15,490 bases of DNA from Caldilinea sp. (GCA_026389955.1 JAPLGY010000628.1:1-15490), one strand, 5' to 3'. Positions 1 through 7,376 are shown, numbered from the stretch's first letter. A program made the numbers and translations. The notes: generated by a model not told the origin, from the letters alone.

Positions 1-8
1 GTAAAGGC

Positions 9-157
9 ACGGGCGATCACACGGGCGACCGCAAGGGTCGCCCCTACAGGCGGGTGCCCAGGATGAGACCCATGACCGATCGTACGGGCGATCACAAGGG
101 CGACCGCAAGGGTCGCCCCTACAGGCGGGTGCCCAGGATGAGACCATGACCGACCGT
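9..157. repeat. Two tandem ~75-bp REP-like hairpin repeats
   Basis: Two head-to-tail copies lie at 9-83 (75 bp) and 84-157 (74 bp). They differ by two substitutions and one single-base deletion. Each contains an inverted repeat, GGGCGACC / GGTCGCCC, around a GCAAG loop (23-43 and 98-118), followed by CCTACAGGCGGGTG. A diverged half copy of the left arm (GGGCGATCAC) precedes each hairpin. Translated, the unit gives the low-complexity string GDRKGRPYRR, which is typical of repeat DNA read as protein. The copies directly abut the truncated SDR reading frame, whose frame is closed by a TGA at 147-149 inside the second copy. I infer a dispersed REP-like intergenic element; with only two copies visible, genome-wide dispersal cannot be shown. 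Confidence 0.8.
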
Positions 158-158
158 A

Positions 159-761
159 ATGTTTCTCGGCATTACCGAGGCCTTCAGTGTCGATCAGGCC
201 CATGAGCAGATGAACGCCAACTATTACAGCGTCATTCGGACCACGCAGGCGGTTCTGCCTGCGATGCGTAAGGCGGGCAGCGGCTTGATCATCAACTGCA
301 GCTCGGCTGTCGGTCGGATATCGCCGCCCTTTTTCGGGACCTACACCGCCACCAAGCATGCGCTGGAAGGCTACTCGCAAGCCATGCGCTATGAGGTAGC
401 GCCCTTTGGTGTGGACATTGCCATCGTCGAGCCAGGTCCATTCGGCACCGGCCTTCTGGCATCGGGCAGGCCACCCGTCCTTGGCGACGTACTTGCCTCC
501 TATGGCGAACTGGCTGGAGTGCCAGTCGCGATGGGCGCGCAATTTGCCCAGATGCTGTCGAGCGAAGGCGCCCCCGACCCGCAGTGGGTGGTGGATGCCT
601 ATCTGACCCTCGCCGAAATGCCAGCAGGCACGCGCCCCATGCGCACGGCTGTCGGCATAACCTGGGGCGTAGATGAGATCAACCGCCTGACCCAGCCCAT
701 TCAGGATAATATGCTGAAGGCACTGCAACTGGAAGGCGTGTTGGGCGGCGTATCTGCCTGA
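159..761 (+). pseudogene. SDR-family oxidoreductase, N-terminally truncated
   Basis: This is the C-terminal 200 residues of a classical short-chain dehydrogenase/reductase, a family that carries out NAD(P)H-dependent oxidation or reduction of alcohols and ketones in the cytoplasm. Visible family features are the NxxYY helix (residues 20-23), the catalytic serine in INCSSAVG (48-49), the catalytic YTATK motif (Tyr62, Lys66) and the EPGPFGT segment (~91-97). The TGxxxGIG Rossmann dinucleotide-binding turn and the NNAG motif, about 80-90 residues in intact members, are missing. Upstream, the frame hits a TGA at 147-149 inside the repeat DNA. There is no convincing ribosome binding site before the first ATG at 159. 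The remaining protein could not bind its cofactor in the usual way, so I call it a fragment, probably broken by repeat insertion or deletion. The substrate cannot be told. Confidence 0.75.
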
Positions 762-782
762 CCCTTCGCCCTTTCTTTAAAT

Positions 783-810
783 GTGCGCGTTCAGAGGATC
801 GACCGCGCAC
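783..810. other. 7-bp-stem hairpin after the SDR fragment
   Basis: GTGCGCG at 783-789 pairs perfectly with CGCGCAC at 804-810 around a 14-nt loop, 22 nt after the SDR stop codon. It is followed by GCAAAACAAC rather than a T-run, so it is at best a weak terminator relic of the original gene. Confidence 0.4.
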
Positions 811-852
811 GCAAAACAACTCTAGCCCAAATCAATCAACTGGAGTAATGAC

Positions 853-1011
853 ATGAACACCATCAAATCTTTCGTTTATTCTCCAACTGCTTCCCGTTCG
901 CTATCTGGTTTCACTCTATTGGCAACGATGGCGCATCGAAGATGCTTACAATACAGTCAAGCGCCTGCTCGGTCTGGCCTATTTCTGGGGTGGCGCACAA
1001 AACGCTGTTGA
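853..1011 (+). pseudogene. Orphan gene start run into transposon DNA
   Basis: An ATG at 853 is preceded by GGAG (842-845) at a 7-nt spacing, an arrangement like a real translation start directly downstream of the SDR. The frame begins MNTIKSFVY and runs 52 codons to a TGA at 1009-1011. From about residue 15 onward it lies out of frame over sequence that clearly encodes the IS4 transposase in another frame. I infer that a native gene was cut within its first codons by the insertion element, leaving only the start region. The identity of the lost gene cannot be recovered from these few residues. Confidence 0.4.
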
Positions 1012-1294
1012 AATGCAGGTCGCTGCCACCTGGATTCTTTTCGCCGTCCTGGTTGATTTGACCGATGCTGTGGCAGAAGCTCTGAACAAACGATTCTCTG
1101 CCCTCTCGCTCGAAATGGTCTTTCGCAGTCTACCTTACTTCGCACAGGCCTATCACCAGCAAAAAGCGACAGATGTCGTCCTTTTTCTCGCTGCCAATGC
1201 TGAACGCTACGGCATCCTCAAACGACGTCGAAATCGGGACAAGCCATCGATCTTTGTCTCCCTCTGGGATTTGACAAATGCCGCAATTCCTTAA
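857..1294 (+). pseudogene. IS4-family transposase, C-terminal remnant
   Basis: The open frame from 857 (after a TGA at 854-856) to TAA at 1292-1294 encodes the end of a DDE transposase. The stretch from Tyr (codon 917-919) reads YWQRWRIEDAYNTVK, an exact Y-(2)-R-(3)-E-(6)-K signature of the IS4 family. It contains the third catalytic acidic residue (the Glu of DDE) and the conserved Lys. The following hydrophobic and basic helices and the terminal ILKRRRNRDKPS segment fit the C-terminus of such enzymes. The two catalytic Asp residues and the N-terminal domain are absent, so it cannot be active. The first ATG in this frame is internal, at 1013. Base composition is visibly poorer in GC than in the flanking genes, consistent with horizontal acquisition. 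I could not identify terminal inverted repeats or a target-site duplication. Confidence 0.8.
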
Positions 1295-1637
1295 TTTCTG
1301 ACCAATGGTATAATGCATATTGACCTCTCTTGGCAACAATGGTTTGTTTTGCAACAACACCCCTTTTTTGCCACACAGAGAGGTTTCTTCTCAAAATTCA
1401 CTGACAACTCTTGCTTGCACCCGGGGGTGGTGGGGGCACTGGGGTTCCAAATATAAAAATTTCTGGCATCAGGGAGGGGGGGAGGAGGTTGGCGACTTTC
1501 CAGAGGTAGACTTGACCCCATGATAGTATCCAAATGAGAGTGTCCAACGGCTTCAGTCAGTTCCTTTTGTGCGACGCACCGGCCACCTCCATCGATTTTG
1601 GGCCTGTCACTGTACGCAATCCAGCGCCATCATTGCT
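1295..1637. other. Non-coding scar region with G-rich tracts
   Basis: I see no convincing gene between the transposase remnant and the end of the glycosidase gene. The part nearest the transposase is AT-richer and may contain the lost right end of the element. A perfect extended -10 box, TGGTATAAT (1306-1314), is present, but the only TTGACA (1271-1276) lies 32 nt away and no gene follows on the plus strand. Two G-rich runs lie at 1423-1444 (GGGGG, GGGGG, GGGG with 4-nt loops) and 1472-1488 (GGGAGGGGGGGAGGAGG); they could form quadruplexes. No T-tailed hairpin that could terminate the minus-strand gene ending at 1638 was found. Confidence 0.5.
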
Positions 1638-4600
1638 TTATTGGGAATTGCGGGTGCTGGGAGTTGGGGGGCTGTCGAGGGTGTAGAGCCCGGCATCGGT
1701 GGCAGCGATCCACTGGAGGCCATCCGTTGCCACAGTGTAGACCGTGCGGCCTGCCAGGCCTGCGTGCGACCAGCTGGCGCCGTGGTTCTGGCTCCACCAG
1801 AGGCCGGCCTCCTCGCTGCCTGCCCAGATCAGGGAGCCTTTCTGGCCCAGATGAATCACTGTGGCGGGGGAGAGCACGGATTTCCAGGTGACGCCGTAGT
1901 CGGTGCTCTGCCAGAGTCCGTCGGTGGCTCCGGCCCACATCACGCCGTGTTCATCTTGTTGCAGTGCATAGATAGTCTGGTGGCGCAGCGCGCCTGGCAA
2001 TTTGAACCAGCTGGCACCGTGGTCGTCGCTGCGGTAGAGCCCCTCGATTGTGCCGACCGTGTACTGACCAGGAGTGGGGTGGCGCAGGATGGTGAGGATG
2101 CTGAGGGTTTCGAGCCCAGCACCGAGCCGGGTTACGGTGATGCCGCCGTCTTGGCTGACACCGATGTCGTTGCCCCAGGTGCCGGCCCACAGCTGAGCGG
2201 AGTCAGCTGGGTTGGGGCTGACGGCGAAGAAGGTGACGCCCTCCAGCCCTTGGGTCTGTTGCCAGCGGGTCGGCTCCCTCTGTCTGTCGTCTGTCCAGGC
2301 CAGGCCGGCGGCATGTGCGAGGTAAAGTTGGTCGCGGGAACCCAGGGCCAGGTCCCAGACGATCCAGGGGGGCCAGTGTCGAGGGGTGCGTCTGTGGCTG
2401 CGGTGAAAAGTCCGTTGGTGGTGGCGGTTAGCAGCCAGGGGCCCGCACGCAGCCCTGCACCAAATTCGAGGAAGTCGAACGTGCTGCCGTCGACCCGTGT
2501 CCAGGTGCCGTCGGCCGTCAGCTGCCAGAGTCCATTCTGGTGGGCGCCGGCCAGGGTGCCGGCGTCGCAGCAGCCGATGAGCACCTCCAGCTTTCCCTGA
2601 AGATTGGGGGGGCCAAAGGGGAGCCAGCTGGCCTCATCTTGTGCCCAGCGCCACAGGGATCCTTCGCTGCGGGCGACCAGCGTCCCGTCGCTGCCGCTCC
2701 ACAGACGGGTGACGTAGTTGGCGTCTTTGGGGGTGCGTGTGCGGGCGGGCAATGCGGCCAGCGGGTGCCAGCCTCTGCTTTCTCTGAACTGGAAGAGGCC
2801 GGCATCGGTGGCGGCGAACAAAGTTGGACCGTCGGCGGCCAGATCGAACACGGTGTGTCCTGGCAGCCCTGTCGGGGTCCAGGGGCCGGCCGGGTGGGTG
2901 GCCTGCCAGAGTCCATCGGTGGCGAAGCCGGCATACCAGAGAGTTTCTTTGCGCCAGGCGATCGAAGCGGGGCGGGCGGGTGTGCCGGCGGTGGGCAGCC
3001 AGCGGTTGCCCTGGCGCCAGAACAGCCCGGCGTCGGTGGCGGCGACCTGGCGAACGCCGTCGTCGGCAACGTCGAGAAAGAGCAGATCGGTGCGGCCGGC
3101 CTCCTGGGCAGTCAGTGTCAGCTGACCTGTCTCGTCGAAGCGGCCGCGCCAGAGCTGGCCGCGACGGTTGGTCGTCAGCCAGACGTCTGTGCCGTCTGCA
3201 GCAGGGCGCAGGCGGACCGCTTCGCTCCAGCCTGGTGGGGAGGGGAGCGGGCGCCAGCTGCGGTCTGTCGTTGGGGGGAGGGAGGGGGCGAGGCGGAGTT
3301 GGCGGAACTGGAAGTTTTCGAAGCGCCACCAGCGCCAGGAGCGGGCTGGGTTGCGGCTGCCGCTGACGATGCGCAGGCGGTTGAGACCGCTTTGCAGCAC
3401 CCCTGCGGGCAGAGTCATCCGTTGGGTGACCCAGGTGCTGGTTGGGTCTGGGCGGCTGCGCGGGTGCAGGGTGCCGATCGGGTGGTCGTTGACCCAGACG
3501 GTGTTGGTCGGCTGGTCGACTTGCAGCGTCTCCAGCACCAGGGTCTGGGTGAGCAAAGACTGGGTGGCGTCGACAAAAAACTCTCCTTCCCACTCTGGGC
3601 TGAAATGTTCTCCCCCCTGGTAGAGATGTACCCAGTGTGGGTGCAGTTCGCCGCGATCGCCGAGCCGGACAACGACGTCGGGGGCGGTGATCGGGATTGG
3701 AAGTGGGGTTTGTGGGCTGGGAGGGGTCAGTCGGTGACGAGCGACCAGCGCTTTGTAGGCTGGGCTGGCGCGATCTGGGCCGTGCCAGAAGGCATAGCCG
3801 TAGAGGTCGGCTGCGCGATTCAGCTCCCACAGCGCCATCCGCTGCAGCCAGGGGTAGGTGGCCCCTTGTTCCAGGGCGGCCAGCGTGTAGGTGCGTTGGC
3901 GTGCGGGGGAGACGACTTGCCAGCGGTCGGCCGGGTTAGGGGCAGCGGTGCGCCAGCCCATTTCGGTGACCCAGACCGGTTTGGCGGCGTCGCCGTGGGC
4001 GACCATGCGTGCGCGCTGCAATTCCAGGCGCCGGAAATTGAGCTGTTCGGGGGCTGGCGGATCCTCGGGGGGGCGGCCGAACCCATAGGGGTGGGCGGCC
4101 AGCACGTCGAAGAAAGCGGCCGCGCCAGCTGCGTAGAGTGCCTCCAGAAAATCCAGGTCGTTGACGGCGTCGGGCCCGTTGTCGAGGGTGAACGCCAGCC
4201 CGGCGGCGGCTACAGGCAGTGTAGGGGCGACCGACTTGACAGCGGCGTAGGCTGCGGCGAGCATGGCGGTGTAGCCGACCGGGTCAGGTGGGCTGTCGTT
4301 CCATTCGAGCGCCAGATTGGGTTCGTTCCAGACGATCACCCCGGCGAGTTCGCTGGCGTACCGTTTGGAGACATGGCGGACAAAGGCGGCGTAGGCGTCG
4401 AGTGACCAGGGGGCGGGCGAACGGGGGTCGAGCGCCCAGTCAGGGGGGCGGTCGAGCCGGGCGATCACCTGCAGCCCTGCAAAGCGTGCTGCGCGCACAG
4501 CTGCGTCGGGGACCTCCCAGTACAGAAAATTGGGCACCGGCTCGATGTCGCGCCAGGAAAAGACGACCACGACAAAAGAAGCGCCAGCTGCCTGGGCCGC

Positions 4601-4762
4601 CTGCAGATGGGCGGCGTCCCCGCGGGCCACATGCATGCCGAGCTCGGGTGGAGGGGGCTGTGCTTGGGCTGGGGAGCCCCAAAACAGGCACAGCAGGGCA
4701 AGCAGGCAGGCAGAAAGAGTGCGTATGTTCAGCGAGTGGGTGAATGGAGATGGACATCCCAT
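1638..4762 (-). CDS. Secreted GH-A-like glycosidase with Asp-box propeller (frameshifted)
   Basis: Predicted exported glycoside hydrolase. The chosen ATG at 4762 gives an n-region and a leucine-rich core ending SPAQA|Q (residues 1-34). A more distal ATG at 4825 in the same frame would place 21 unlikely residues ahead of it. Residues ~40-365 look like a clan GH-A TIM barrel: WNEPN (145-149) would carry the acid/base Glu147, and VTEMGW the nucleophile Glu267. Residues ~380-510 resemble a galactose-binding-like beta-sandwich. The rest is a propeller with repeated ATDAGLF / GLW strands. The upstream frame degenerates after APLDTG, and the propeller continues in the next frame from about 2380, with Asp boxes [16 protein letters not shown] and SQNHGASW, to a TAA at 1638-1640. 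The join falls at or near the G6 run at 2367-2372; adding one base restores about 1041 codons. The family number and substrate are not determinable by eye. Antisense frames here are shadows. Confidence 0.85.
2364..2380 (-). other. Frameshift site in glycosidase-propeller gene
   Basis: Plus-strand bases 2367-2372 are six consecutive G (six C in the mRNA). Before this point the protein is read with codons ending at positions congruent to 1 modulo 3, and after it to 2 modulo 3. One missing base explains the change. The downstream frame stays open for about 240 codons with propeller repeats, so it is genuine coding sequence. It may be a homopolymer error in the sequence, a recent mutation, or phase-variable slippage. 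Confidence 0.75.
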
Positions 4763-4807
4763 GCAAAATATGTCGAAACTGTCTCCGCCTGAAAGTAATC
4801 TGTTCTC

Positions 4808-4831
4808 TGACAAAACAGTACACATTTGTCA
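4808..4831. promoter_or_regulatory. Inverted repeat upstream of glycosidase gene
   Basis: TGACAAA (4808-4814) and TTTGTCA (4825-4831) form a perfect 7-bp inverted repeat with a 10-bp centre, 46-69 nt upstream of the chosen start at 4762. It overlaps a minus-strand TTGACA (4832-4827), but I see no good -10 box at normal spacing. The symmetry and centre-to-centre distance of about 1.5 helical turns suit a dimeric repressor site. This is inference from symmetry alone. Confidence 0.3.
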
Positions 4832-4845
4832 AAATTAGCACTGTA

Positions 4846-4992
4846 GTGGCTGTTCCAGTCGGGCAGGGGCGAGGCGAGTTGGCCGCTCGCGCGTATTTTG
4901 AGGCGACGTCGTTGATGCCGATTCGGCGGGTGACGGACTCTGTGACAGCGCAGCGGCTGATTGAAGAGGGCCGAGAGGGCCAGGCGGCTTGA
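4846..4992 (+). other. Possible orphan coding fragment
   Basis: A plus-strand frame from a GTG at 4846 to TGA at 4990-4992 gives 48 residues with a protein-like composition (it includes RGELAARAYFEATSL and ends LIEEGREGQAA). I do not recognise it. There is no ribosome binding site before the GTG, and upstream codons in this frame look non-coding. It could be the tail of a decayed gene or chance; the opposite strand is also open here. Its stop codon lies inside the -35 box of the promoter proposed for the next gene. The rest of the 4763-5148 intergenic interval holds that promoter and leader, and nothing else I can support. Confidence 0.25.
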
Positions 4993-5018
4993 TGGCTCCC
5001 GCCGATCTGGGCTATACT
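4989..5018 (+). promoter_or_regulatory. Sigma70-like promoter for peptidase-hisC unit
   Basis: TTGATG (4989-4994) and TATACT (5013-5018) are separated by 18 nt. They match four and five of six consensus positions respectively. Transcription would start near 5025 and give a leader of about 120 nt before the ATG at 5149. Confidence 0.5.
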
Positions 5019-5038
5019 GGTGGGGTGATATCTTGCCA

Positions 5039-5137
5039 GGTTCAGGTCTTGGCGAACCGATAGGTTCAGTTCGGGATCGATGTGAAGATGCACAGTGCCA
5101 CCGTCATGAACAGCAGTGTAGAGCAGGGGGCGCCCCC
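5039..5137 (+). promoter_or_regulatory. Structured 5' leader with competing short hairpins
   Basis: Within the predicted leader, GGTTC (5039-5043), GAACC (5054-5058) and GGTTC (5063-5067) allow two mutually exclusive 5-bp hairpins that share the middle strand; the second has a 4-nt GATA loop. A perfect palindrome, GGGGGCGCCCCC (5126-5137), ends directly before the strong Shine-Dalgarno sequence AAGGAGG (5138-5144), so folding there could mask or expose the ribosome site. The stems are short and may be chance. No known riboswitch class is recognised. Confidence 0.25.
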
Positions 5138-5148
5138 AAGGAGGTTCG

Positions 5149-6231
5149 ATGTCCTTCAAGGAGATTCGGGTCTGTCTGGATCGTCGTGTCGAAGGGGCCC
5201 GGCGCATGCGTGCCGAGCGGCGGGCGGCGGGCGTCAACCCGGCCAATGCGATGAGGTTGAGCATGCCGGCTGGGGTCGACCTGCCGATGAGCCTTGCGCT
5301 GGTGACGCGCAAGCTTTGGAAGCCGGGCATGGTGCTGCGGGTTCGCTTTTTGGACGGGGACCCGGTGGTGCAGCAGCGGCTTCAGCCCTTTGCCCATGTC
5401 TGGAGCCAGTCTGCCAACATCCGGTTTGTCTTTGGCGACGACCCGGACGCTGAATTGCGGGTCTCGTTCAAGCAACGTGGTTCTTGGTCGTACGTCGGGA
5501 CCGATGCGTTGGGGATTCCCAAAAATCAGGCGACGATCAACTTTGGCTGGCTGACGCGCGACCTGAGCGATCTGGAGTATTCGCGTGTGGTCACGCACGA
5601 ATTTGGCCATGCGTTGGGCTGCATCCACGAGCACCAGAATCCTGCTGGCTCGATCCCGTGGGACAGACCAGCTGTTTACCGCTACTATGCGGGCCCGCCC
5701 AACAACTGGTCGAAGGAGGAGACGGACATCAATCTTTTTGAGACCTACGACCGTACGCAGACCCAGTTTTCTGCGTTTGACCCGGCGTCGATCATGCTCT
5801 ATCCGATCCCGAACGATTTCACGGTCGGCGATTTTGAAGTCGGCTGGAACAATGTGCTGTCGGCGACAGACAAAGAGTTTATCGCTGCGCTCTATCCGCT
5901 GGTCGAGAAGCAACAAAGTCTGTTGACGGTCGATGGGGAGGCGCTCAGCGCCTCGATCGGGGTACCGGGTGAATTGGATCGGTTTGTTTTTACAGTTTCC
6001 CGACGCGGGCGTTATCGGGTGGAGACCACTGGGCGACAGGACCTGGTGATGGGGGTCTATGGGCCCGACGACGAAACGAAGCTGGTGCGCGGCGACGACG
6101 ATCGCGGTGCTGGGCTCAACCCGCGGGTCGTCAGCGTGCTCAACGCCGGGGTCTACACGGTTTTGGTGCGCCATTGCAGCGCGCAAAAGACCGGCGAGTA
6201 TGCCGTTCAGGTCACAACCGAGAAATCCTAG
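5149..6231 (+). CDS. Astacin-like (M12A-type) zinc metallopeptidase with C-terminal PPC-like domain
   Basis: A 360-residue metzincin endopeptidase. The zinc site HEFGHALGCIHEH runs from His150 to His162, with ligands His150, His154 and His160, the general base Glu151, and the Gly157 and Glu161 typical of astacins. The Met-turn SIMLYP (214-219) supplies Met216 and Tyr218. The preceding GSWSYVGTDA and NFGWLTRDLS blocks are usual in bacterial members of this family. Residues ~256-360 form a beta-rich domain resembling the bacterial pre-peptidase C-terminal (PPC) domain. The start is fixed by AAGGAGG four nt upstream. There is no signal peptide: the N-terminus MSFKEIRVCLDRRVEGARRM is charged, so the protein should be cytoplasmic or leave by another route. 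It is followed after 9 nt by a HisC-like gene, implying co-transcription. The substrate is unknown; the family call is firm. Confidence 0.9.
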   Translation: MSFKEIRVCLDRRVEGARRMRAERRAAGVNPANAMRLSMPAGVDLPMSLALVTRKLWKPGMVLRVRFLDGDPVVQQRLQPFAHVWSQSANIRFVFGDDPDAELRVSFKQRGSWSYVGTDALGIPKNQATINFGWLTRDLSDLEYSRVVTHEFGHALGCIHEHQNPAGSIPWDRPAVYRYYAGPPNNWSKEETDINLFETYDRTQTQFSAFDPASIMLYPIPNDFTVGDFEVGWNNVLSATDKEFIAALYPLVEKQQSLLTVDGEALSASIGVPGELDRFVFTVSRRGRYRVETTGRQDLVMGVYGPDDETKLVRGDDDRGAGLNPRVVSVLNAGVYTVLVRHCSAQKTGEYAVQVTTEKS

Positions 6232-6240
6232 AAGGTAGCT

Positions 6241-7335
6241 ATGTCATCGAAAACGTTGGAGAGGATCCGCAGCGGGCTGCGAGCCGCGGCCCCGGTTGGG
6301 CGCACGCTGGTCGACGAAGCGTTGCATCGCCTGCAGTGGAACGAAAGCCCGCAGGAGTTTCCTGCTGATCTCAAGGAAGAGGTGTTGCGGCGGCTGGCCA
6401 GGGTACCCTGGTCTCGCTATCCATTGGGAATGCGTCCCTGGCTCCTGATCGACGCGTTGGCTGCCCAGGTGGGGGTTCGCCCCGAGCAGGTGGTGGTCAG
6501 CGAGGGCTCGTCCGACCTGATTCGGGCGGTGATGGCGGCTGTTGTGCGGCCGGGCGACACGGTGGTGATGCCGTCGCCGACCTTTCCGCTCTATCGGCAG
6601 AATGTGCCGTTGTATGAGGCCCGGGTAGTGGAGGTGCCCTTGGACCCGGCGGCTGGGTTTGCTTTGCCGGTAGAGGAGCTGCTGGAGGCGGCCTGCAGCC
6701 AGCAGGCCCGTCTGGTCACGGTGTGCGCGCCCAACAACCCGACCGGCACGTTCTATTCGCAGGCGGATCTGCGTCGGCTGGCGGAGGGGGTGCCGGGGGT
6801 GCTGGTGGTCGACGAAGCCTACGCAGAGTTTTGCGAACAGGATCTGACAGCGCTGGTCGAGCTGGGCAATGTGATTCTGGTGCGCACCTTCAGCAAATTT
6901 TATGCGTTGGCGGGCTTGCGGGTCGGCTATGCGGTCACGACGGCAGCACTGGCAGCGGTGCTGCAGAAGACGATCCCCAACTTTCCACTCAGTGTGTTCA
7001 GCGAAATTGCTGCGCAGGTTGCGCTGGAAAGGCGTGAACGATTTCTGCCGCTGCGCGACCAGGTGGTGGCCGAGCGCGGACGGCTGGCGGCGCGGCTGGC
7101 GGCGCTGCCTGGCGTGGTGGTCTACCCCAGTGCTGCCAATTTTTTGTTGGTCGAGATCGCCTTCTCCAAAGAGCAGCTGTTGGCCCATCTGCAGGGCCAG
7201 CATCGCCTGTTGATAGCGGATCTGGCGGCCTACCCTGAGTTGGCTGCCTGCGTGCGTCTCTCGGTGGGAACGCCGGAACAAAACGACCTGGTGGTGCGTG
7301 GGTTTGCCGAACTGGCTGGCGGCGGAGGGGGCTAA
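6241..7335 (+). CDS. hisC: Histidinol-phosphate aminotransferase-like PLP enzyme
   Basis: A 364-residue fold-type I aminotransferase, normal length for HisC, which converts imidazole acetol phosphate and glutamate to histidinol phosphate and 2-oxoglutarate in the cytoplasm. Key sites are the EGSSDLI cofactor-phosphate turn (~88-94), NNPTG (165-169), DEAYAEF (191-197; Asp191 and Tyr194 contact PLP), the Schiff-base Lys219 in TFSKFYALAGLRVGY with Arg227, and the substrate-carboxylate Arg339 in CVRLSVGTPEQND. The start ATG at 6241 follows AAGG at 9 nt from the previous stop, so it is translated from the same transcript as the astacin-like gene. No other histidine-pathway gene is nearby. A related activity, such as a CobD-like decarboxylase or an aromatic aminotransferase, therefore cannot be excluded. 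Confidence 0.82.
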   Translation: MSSKTLERIRSGLRAAAPVGRTLVDEALHRLQWNESPQEFPADLKEEVLRRLARVPWSRYPLGMRPWLLIDALAAQVGVRPEQVVVSEGSSDLIRAVMAAVVRPGDTVVMPSPTFPLYRQNVPLYEARVVEVPLDPAAGFALPVEELLEAACSQQARLVTVCAPNNPTGTFYSQADLRRLAEGVPGVLVVDEAYAEFCEQDLTALVELGNVILVRTFSKFYALAGLRVGYAVTTAALAAVLQKTIPNFPLSVFSEIAAQVALERRERFLPLRDQVVAERGRLAARLAALPGVVVYPSAANFLLVEIAFSKEQLLAHLQGQHRLLIADLAAYPELAACVRLSVGTPEQNDLVVRGFAELAGGGGG

Positions 7336-7342
7336 AAGAGCA

Positions 7343-7366
7343 GCCCCCCGATGGCTGTCGGGGGGC
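7343..7366. terminator. Bidirectional rho-independent terminator
   Basis: GCCCCCCGA (7343-7351) pairs perfectly with TCGGGGGGC (7358-7366) around a 6-nt loop, only 7 nt after the hisC stop and 10 nt beyond the stop of the convergent minus-strand gene at 7377. On the minus strand the hairpin is followed within a few bases by CTCTTTT, a proper U-tract. On the plus strand no T-run follows, so termination should be stronger for the minus-strand gene. Confidence 0.8.
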
Positions 7367-7376
7367 GTTGGGCCGG

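Noticed and set aside
9..157. Tandem repeats as a CRISPR array
   Set aside because: The two units are directly adjacent with no unique spacers and carry an internal hairpin, so they are REP-like, not CRISPR.
1271..1314. TTGACA plus TATAAT as a promoter
   Set aside because: The boxes are 32 nt apart, too far for a sigma70 promoter, and no plus-strand gene follows; only the extended -10 alone could function.
2540..4405. Long plus-strand frame (621 residues), and another at 1569-2600, opposite the glycosidase gene
   Set aside because: GC-rich antisense shadows: Gly/Ala/Val-rich with no domain. The minus strand shows a signal peptide, catalytic motifs and Asp boxes.
4440..5330. Minus-strand frame of 296 residues across the glycosidase start and the intergenic region
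   Set aside because: It overlaps the glycosidase signal peptide and N-terminus in another frame and continues antisense to the peptidase start; no domain or start signal.
5104..6186. Minus-strand frame of 360 residues opposite the astacin-like gene, and a similar one at 6244-7380 opposite hisC
   Set aside because: Mirror frames of strongly supported plus-strand genes; composition is His/Arg/Gln-rich with no recognisable motif.
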